DNA of 64,000 nt from Acinetobacter portensis. GTDB lineage: Bacteria; Pseudomonadota; Gammaproteobacteria; Pseudomonadales; Moraxellaceae. The DNA lies in assembly GCF_023158935.1 (NCBI RefSeq), contig NZ_CP096120.1, positions 1,798,001-1,862,000 of the forward strand. Direction: 5' to 3'. Below the pieces are notes generated by a model, which had not been told where the DNA came from, did not search any database, and worked only from the letters and a program-made list of their open reading frames with translations. Each line of letters begins with the position of its first letter. Position 1 is the stretch's first letter. Position numbers and translations under genes: made by a program. Below are positions 59,779 through 64,000 of this stretch, in pieces.

Positions 59779-60564
59779 TTACAGATTTACATACTTTGGC
59801 AAACTAGGCATAAATTCTGGCTTAAATAATGCTTTTGCAGATCTATAAGGCAATGTTAACTCACTCATACCTTCAGCATAACTTGCAAGCTCATACAGCG
59901 GATAAACAAAGACAATACCATTTACGCCATAATAAAAATTATCGCTTAATTGAAGTCTTGCACGCTCAATCACATGATTTTCCAACCAAATTGAATTTGA
60001 ATCATATAATGCGTTTAAAATTTTAGGCTGAGCATCTTTCATCACGATATCTTCAAGTGATAAACGCTTTTTATTTTTTAAATCAAAATTTACATATTCG
60101 GTATGATACATACCATGTGCAGCACCTGCATTGTAGATATAACTATCAATAGTGAAAGTTGCGATATTACCAAATTGACTAATAAAACGAACAGTTGTGG
60201 TTCTTTGGCTTAAACCCACATTTTCAGGATCACTAAAAACAACTTTTTCCGCAGATTTTGGTTCAAATGCTATTGGATCTGCTTTGTGAATACGATCTGT
60301 AAAGTAGTCATTAATCCAATCAATATTCGTTTCAACATTTTGAATACTATATTGTGTACATCCCTCAGGTAAACATACTTCAGCACTTGGTAGCTCCATT
60401 GGTACCACTTTTGAAATAATGACTGGAGTTGCGCTGTCAGTAACTTCTGCCTTTTTTGATGAGCCATCATTTACAGGCTCATTCACAGGTTTACACCCTG
60501 AAATACCACCCACAAGTATCATCGCAGTGACAAGCCCTAACACTTTATATTGTGAACCTAGCAT
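59779..60564 (-). CDS. RsiV/DUF3298-type lipoprotein
   Basis: 261 residues from the ATG at 60564, which has GGGGGA just upstream. The signal ends in the lipobox ISGC (Cys about residue 24). The C-terminal half (about 120-260) matches the DUF4163/DUF3298 fold (YNAGAAHGMYHTEYVNFDLKNKKRLSLEDIV). The same domain occurs in RsiV, the lysozyme-sensing anti-sigma factor of Bacillus, but no transmembrane helix plus anti-sigma domain and no neighbouring ECF sigma gene are present. It is probably an outer membrane or periplasmic sensor-like lipoprotein; the ligand is unknown. Confidence 0.75.
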   Translation of the reverse strand: MLGSQYKVLGLVTAMILVGGISGCKPVNEPVNDGSSKKAEVTDSATPVIISKVVPMELPSAEVCLPEGCTQYSIQNVETNIDWINDYFTDRIHKADPIAFEPKSAEKVVFSDPENVGLSQRTTTVRFISQFGNIATFTIDSYIYNAGAAHGMYHTEYVNFDLKNKKRLSLEDIVMKDAQPKILNALYDSNSIWLENHVIERARLQLSDNFYYGVNGIVFVYPLYELASYAEGMSELTLPYRSAKALFKPEFMPSLPKYVNL

Positions 60565-60683
60565 TTCATCCCCCAAAATATTATTTTCTTACAACTATAA
60601 TCACACTATACAAACTAGTAGCGCCACATGGAACAACGAAATAGTATTGTTTGTATTAACAAGCAATGCTTTATCAATTTACA

Positions 60684-60712
60684 TAAAAAAAGCAACGTTT
60701 CCGCTGCTTTTT
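60684..60712 (-). terminator. Terminator of lolA
   Basis: On the minus strand AAAGCAGCG/CGTTGCTTT (one G-T pair) with a GAAA loop and a T run, 15 bases after the lolA stop. Confidence 0.85.
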
Positions 60713-60726
60713 AAAGTCATAAATAC

Positions 60727-61425
60727 TTATTGATCAATAATATCGGTGCCTTTTGGCGGTGTGAAATTAAAGATTGAAGATGACACACCCGCATTCACTT
60801 TAACATTACTAAAGCGCACATAAGTTGTTTGCCCCAATGAATCTTGCAAAATCATGAGCGTAGGCGCACTTTTTGCTCCAAAGCTAATTGTTAAACTTTG
60901 AAATGCACCATCTTTTTGTTTCGGATACAGCGTGTAATAAGTTTTTGATTTATTCGGCTGAGTAATACGATAGGTCTTCATAATTTGACTTGTATTACCA
61001 GATAACAATAACGCAGGCGTATTTGAAACTTGCTCATCTAAACTTTGACGAACAGCTTGTTGTAAATCTGGATCATAAATCCAAATTGTTTTTCCCGATG
61101 TCACAATCGTTTGTTTTACAGGAGATGTAATTTCCCAATAAAACTTACCAGGTGACGCAACTTTCATCACACCTTTAAAAGTTTGATTCATGTGCTGAGA
61201 TGACAGCCCTTTATTTTTTACTGGTTTAGCATTTTCAACTGTAGTCTTTTGCTCAAAATTAGCAGAAATATTTTGTAAACTTTCTAATTGTTTCACCAAG
61301 CTAGCTGCTGCTTGTTGCTCCGATGCTGCTACAGGCGTTGCAGCAAAAACAGACGTACTCATCACGGGTGCCAAAGTTGCAGCTCCAATAGCTACAGCAC
61401 AGATTGTTTTACGAAGCATATTCAT
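60727..61425 (-). CDS. lolA: Outer membrane lipoprotein carrier protein LolA
   Basis: 232 residues from the ATG at 61425 with AGGTGA upstream; the frame extends ten codons further but without a site. The signal peptide ends at VFAATP (about residue 28). The mature domain shows the LolA pattern: SLQNISANFEQKTT, FKGVMKVASPGKFYWEIT and KTIWIYDPDLQQAVRQSLDEQ. LolA carries lipoproteins across the periplasm to LolB, which is also encoded in this window. An insert of about 12 residues (AKPVKNKGLSSQ) lies after the first strand. Confidence 0.94.
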   Translation of the reverse strand: MNMLRKTICAVAIGAATLAPVMSTSVFAATPVAASEQQAAASLVKQLESLQNISANFEQKTTVENAKPVKNKGLSSQHMNQTFKGVMKVASPGKFYWEITSPVKQTIVTSGKTIWIYDPDLQQAVRQSLDEQVSNTPALLLSGNTSQIMKTYRITQPNKSKTYYTLYPKQKDGAFQSLTISFGAKSAPTLMILQDSLGQTTYVRFSNVKVNAGVSSSIFNFTPPKGTDIIDQ

Positions 61426-61599
61426 ACATTCACCTTTTATATTTGCACAACGCAATTCGTTTTATGACTTTTATCTTAAACTAAAATATATCGCTAAATT
61501 TAGAGATAATAAGAAGTTTTGTATTGTTATTAGTATTAAAAGTCGTATTTCATCCATCATGATGAAGATAACTAACTAATTTTTACATTTTAAAGGCAT

Positions 61600-61629
61600 A
61601 AAAAAACCCGCAATAAAGCGGGTCTTTTT
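61600..61629 (-). terminator. Terminator of rplU-rpmA
   Basis: ACCCGC/GCGGGT 6-bp stem with a 6-base loop; on the minus strand a T run follows. Confidence 0.85.
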
Positions 61630-61639
61630 CTACTAAAGC

Positions 61640-61894
61640 TTACGCTTCAACAGATACGTAGCGACGACCGAATTGGCCTTTCACTTCGAATTTGATTACG
61701 CCGTCAGCAGTCGCGAACAAAGTATGGTCACGGCCCATACCTACGTTTTGACCAGCGTGGAATTCTGTACCACGTTGACGAACGATAATGTTACCAGCAG
61801 TCACAGATTGACCGCCGTACATTTTAACACCTAACATTTTAGGATTCGAGTCACGACCGTTTTTAGTCGAACCACCGGCTTTTTTAGTTGCCAT
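61640..61894 (-). CDS. rpmA: 50S ribosomal protein L27
   Basis: 84 residues. [22 protein letters not shown] is the canonical Gram-negative L27 start, with no Firmicutes-type cleaved N-terminal extension. It follows rplU by 19 bases in the usual rplU-rpmA operon; obgE is not adjacent here. Confidence 0.97.
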   Translation of the reverse strand: MATKKAGGSTKNGRDSNPKMLGVKMYGGQSVTAGNIIVRQRGTEFHAGQNVGMGRDHTLFATADGVIKFEVKGQFGRRYVSVEA

Positions 61895-61913
61895 GTCTAT
61901 TTACTCCTCGTAA

Positions 61914-62225
61914 TTAGCCTGAAATAGCTGTAATTTTCAACTCAGTGAACCATTGACGGTGACCTTGTTGTTTACGATAGTGTTTACGACGACGCATTTT
62001 GATAATGCGGATTTTGTCGTGACGACCATGACTAACTACTTCAGCAGTTACAGTAGCACCAGCAACAACTGGAGCACCGATTTGAATGCTTTCGCCATTC
62101 ACTAACATTAATACGTCATCAAACGTAATTGTAGCGCCAGTTTCAGCTTTCAATAATTCTACTTTAAGGGTTTCACCCTCAACTACACGGTGCTGTTTAC
62201 CACCGCTTTGGATTACTGCGTACAT
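61914..62225 (-). CDS. rplU: 50S ribosomal protein L21
   Basis: 103 residues from the ATG at 62225 ([10 protein letters not shown]), which has GGAG seven bases upstream. [16 protein letters not shown] is the conserved C-terminal rRNA-binding part. It is the first gene of rplU-rpmA. Confidence 0.97.
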   Translation of the reverse strand: MYAVIQSGGKQHRVVEGETLKVELLKAETGATITFDDVLMLVNGESIQIGAPVVAGATVTAEVVSHGRHDKIRIIKMRRRKHYRKQQGHRQWFTELKITAISG

Positions 62226-62646
62226 AATGTACTCCAACTTACCCGTGTCGTCGTGCCGATAAAGGAATATACCGAACTTAAGACGTACGCCACTGGGGGT
62301 TATACAAGGGCAGAGATTTTAAGCGATATTCAAAAAAACAACAAGTGATTTGCCTTAAAAAATGATAAAGCTCACTGATTATTTTATAAACACCCATCCT
62401 TTTTCATATTTGAATGTATTTCATACAAAGAACAACCATCCAATTTAAAGAAAACAAGAGTAAAATAAGCATAATAAATAATGTGTTTGTTGTTGATATA
62501 TTTAATTACACGTTCAACTCCTGTTACTATTCTCAGGCTATAGTTAAAATTGTATGATTTGGTTGCATTAATCTGCAATGATGCTTGTAAGCTTTAGATA
62601 TTTGTTAAACTAAGTTCCAATTCCAAAAAATGAGGTTCCTCTTCAC
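62226..62646. other. Divergent promoter gap between rplU and ispB
   Basis: About 420 bases. On the minus strand TTGTTG (62344-62339) and TAAAAT (62321-62316) are spaced by 17 bases and could serve rplU. The rest towards ispB is AT-rich, and no gene or strong promoter was placed. The rplU-ispB divergent pairing is common in gammaproteobacteria. Confidence 0.4.
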
Positions 62647-63624
62647 ATGACCATCGATTTTAAGCAAGACATTCTCGCTCCTGTTGCTTCTGATTTTGCC
62701 GCGATGGATACATTTATTAACGAAGGGATTACTTCAAAAGTTGCTTTAGTCATGGCTGTTAGTAAGCATGTTGTTGAAGCTGGCGGTAAGCGCATGCGCC
62801 CAATTATGTGCTTACTTGCTGCAAAAGCATGTGGTGAAGAAAACTTAGAAAAACACACAAAACTTGCTGCAATTATTGAGATGCTTCATACAGCAACTTT
62901 AGTTCATGATGATGTTGTGGATGAGTCTGGTTTACGTCGTGGACGCCCTACTGCAAATGCAACTTGGAATAATCAAACAGCTGTTTTAGTAGGTGATTTT
63001 CTAATTTCACGCTCATTCGATCTTTTGGTTGATTTAGACAACATGAGCTTATTAAAAGATTTCTCTACAGGAACATGTGAAATTGCTGAAGGCGAAGTTT
63101 TACAATTACAATCTCAACACCAACCAGACACAACAGAAGAAACTTATTTAAGTATTATCCACGGCAAAACTTCACGCTTATTTGAACTAGCAACCGAAGG
63201 TTCAGCAATTTTAAGTGGGAAAGATCAATTCCGTGAACCATTACGTAAATACGCAGGTCACTTTGGTAATGCCTTCCAAATTATTGATGACATTTTGGAT
63301 TACACTTCAGATGCTGAAACATTAGGTAAAAATATTGGTGATGATTTAATGGAAGGTAAACCTACTTTGCCTTTAATCTCAGCTTTAGCAAATACCTCTG
63401 GTGAAGAGCGTGAAATTGTTCGAAAAAGTATTGCTACTGGCGGAACAGAAAACTTAGAACGTGTTATTTCAATTGTACAATCTTCAGGTGCACTAGATTA
63501 TTGCCGCAAACGTGCAACTGAAGAAACAGAAGCAGCACTTCAAGCTTTAGCTGTCTTACCAAATACACCATATCGTCAAGCTCTTGAAAATTTGGCTAAA
63601 TTAGCTTTAAACCGTATTCAATAA
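62647..63624 (+). CDS. ispB: Polyprenyl (octaprenyl) diphosphate synthase
   Basis: 325 residues. The two Asp-rich metal motifs of trans-prenyltransferases are HDDVVDESG (Asp88, Asp89, Asp92) and IDDILDY (Asp214, Asp215, Asp218). GGKRMRP and the KTSRLFELA block are also present. It builds the long isoprenoid side chain of ubiquinone from farnesyl diphosphate and isopentenyl diphosphate. Chain length (C40 or C45) cannot be read reliably. A GAGG site precedes the ATG. Confidence 0.96.
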   Translation: MTIDFKQDILAPVASDFAAMDTFINEGITSKVALVMAVSKHVVEAGGKRMRPIMCLLAAKACGEENLEKHTKLAAIIEMLHTATLVHDDVVDESGLRRGRPTANATWNNQTAVLVGDFLISRSFDLLVDLDNMSLLKDFSTGTCEIAEGEVLQLQSQHQPDTTEETYLSIIHGKTSRLFELATEGSAILSGKDQFREPLRKYAGHFGNAFQIIDDILDYTSDAETLGKNIGDDLMEGKPTLPLISALANTSGEEREIVRKSIATGGTENLERVISIVQSSGALDYCRKRATEETEAALQALAVLPNTPYRQALENLAKLALNRIQ

Positions 63625-63674
63625 AGCATAGCCAAATCTTACAGCTCATTTAAAGAAAGATTTAATACTTGCTT

Positions 63675-64000
63675 ATGCATATAAAACTCAATGATTTATT
63701 CCTAGAAATGCAAGAACAGCTTGATCAAAATCAAGCTGTTTTAGATGATGCTTTGCTTATTGAGTTAGTGGACCGTATTCGTCCTAATGACACCCGAAAT
63801 CAAGACGAAGTTCAGGCAAAATTTAATGCCTTTGTTCAAGCCATTTTAATTACACCAGACGCAGCATCTACCTTACAAAGTTTTGTTTTAAAACTTATTA
63901 GCCAATACAAACAAACGAGTCTTTATGCCGATACCGGTATTTTGTCTTTAGAAGGTTTTTGGAACCAAATTTTCCAACGCTTAGGCTCTCATTTTCTTCC
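63675..64000 (+). CDS. Probable SpecificRecomb-family protein, N-terminal part only
   Basis: The frame opens at the ATG at 63675 (MHIKLNDLFLEMQ) and continues past the right edge; 108 residues are visible. They are helical and Asp/Gln-rich, with DAASTLQSFVLKLISQYKQTS and a Leu-Pro at the edge (RLGSHFLP). This pattern resembles the start of the 'site-specific recombinase' (Gcr, Pfam SpecificRecomb) proteins of Neisseria and Acinetobacter, which despite the name are membrane proteins of unclear function. The family assignment rests on a short region. Confidence 0.5.
   Translation, partial: MHIKLNDLFLEMQEQLDQNQAVLDDALLIELVDRIRPNDTRNQDEVQAKFNAFVQAILITPDAASTLQSFVLKLISQYKQTSLYADTGILSLEGFWNQIFQRLGSHFL

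Noticed and set aside
62384..62578. 64-codon minus-strand frame in the rplU-ispB gap
   Set aside because: No ribosome site, biased composition, and it occupies a divergent promoter region.

Overview
The window is an ordinary-looking stretch of core chromosome from a gammaproteobacterium of the genus Acinetobacter (Moraxellaceae). The basis is the AT-rich sequence, Acinetobacter-type proteins (an ABZJ_00895-like membrane protein, a 337-residue BamD, an RpoD gene separated from dnaG), and gene orders shared with Pseudomonadales: sdhCDAB/sucAB-lpdA/sucCD opposite gltA, and hemA opposite TPR-lolB-ispE-tRNA-Gln-prs-rplY-pth. The species is not assigned. No prophage, insertion sequence, integron or CRISPR array was seen.

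Layout. 1-2.7 kb: a cut-off zinc-peptidase-like gene, a DUF808 membrane protein and trpS. 3-17.3 kb: a TCA-cycle block on the minus strand (sucD, sucC, lpdA, sucB, sucA, sdhB, sdhA, sdhD, sdhC) with gltA divergent. Together these encode citrate synthase, succinate dehydrogenase, 2-oxoglutarate dehydrogenase and succinyl-CoA synthetase. Each transcription unit has stem-loops in its leader or gaps. 17.3-22.7 kb: two copies of a POT-family peptide transporter around an Xaa-Pro aminopeptidase; the first copy has an in-frame TAA at codon 148. 22.7-28 kb: an orphan HEXXH protein, nadE, two identical tRNA-Met genes around a small lipoprotein gene, RNase P RNA, a ferredoxin gene coupled to coaD, and smpB. 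28-31.5 kb: a flavodoxin-like protein, pgeF and rluD opposite bamD. 31.7-41.1 kb: dnaG, hemA, a TPR protein, lolB, ispE, four identical tRNA-Gln genes, prs, rplY, pth and panD.

41.2-48.9 kb: a DUF2157/GDYXXLXY-like membrane pair, an FMN riboswitch with ribB, a DUF1289 protein, trhO, three small membrane proteins including a DedA protein, a UPF0149 protein and a small acidic protein. 49.2-55.8 kb: rpoD, a DUF493 protein, lipB, an SCP2-domain protein with an iron alcohol dehydrogenase, and an APC permease. 55.8-64 kb: a small exported protein, trmL, cysG, serS, an RsiV/DUF3298-like lipoprotein, lolA, rpmA, rplU, ispB and the start of a probable SpecificRecomb-family gene.

The best leads are regulatory and evolutionary rather than a new multi-gene system: a nested stem structure in the sucA leader with other hairpins at sdhC, sucC and lpdA; the duplicated transporter unit at an exact 3,565-base offset with one copy broken; a duplicated tail motif in BamD; a DPF-containing linker in DnaG; the tRNA repeats; and a 26-base perfect palindrome between serS and cysG. 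All calls come from reading the sequence; no database search or folding program was run.
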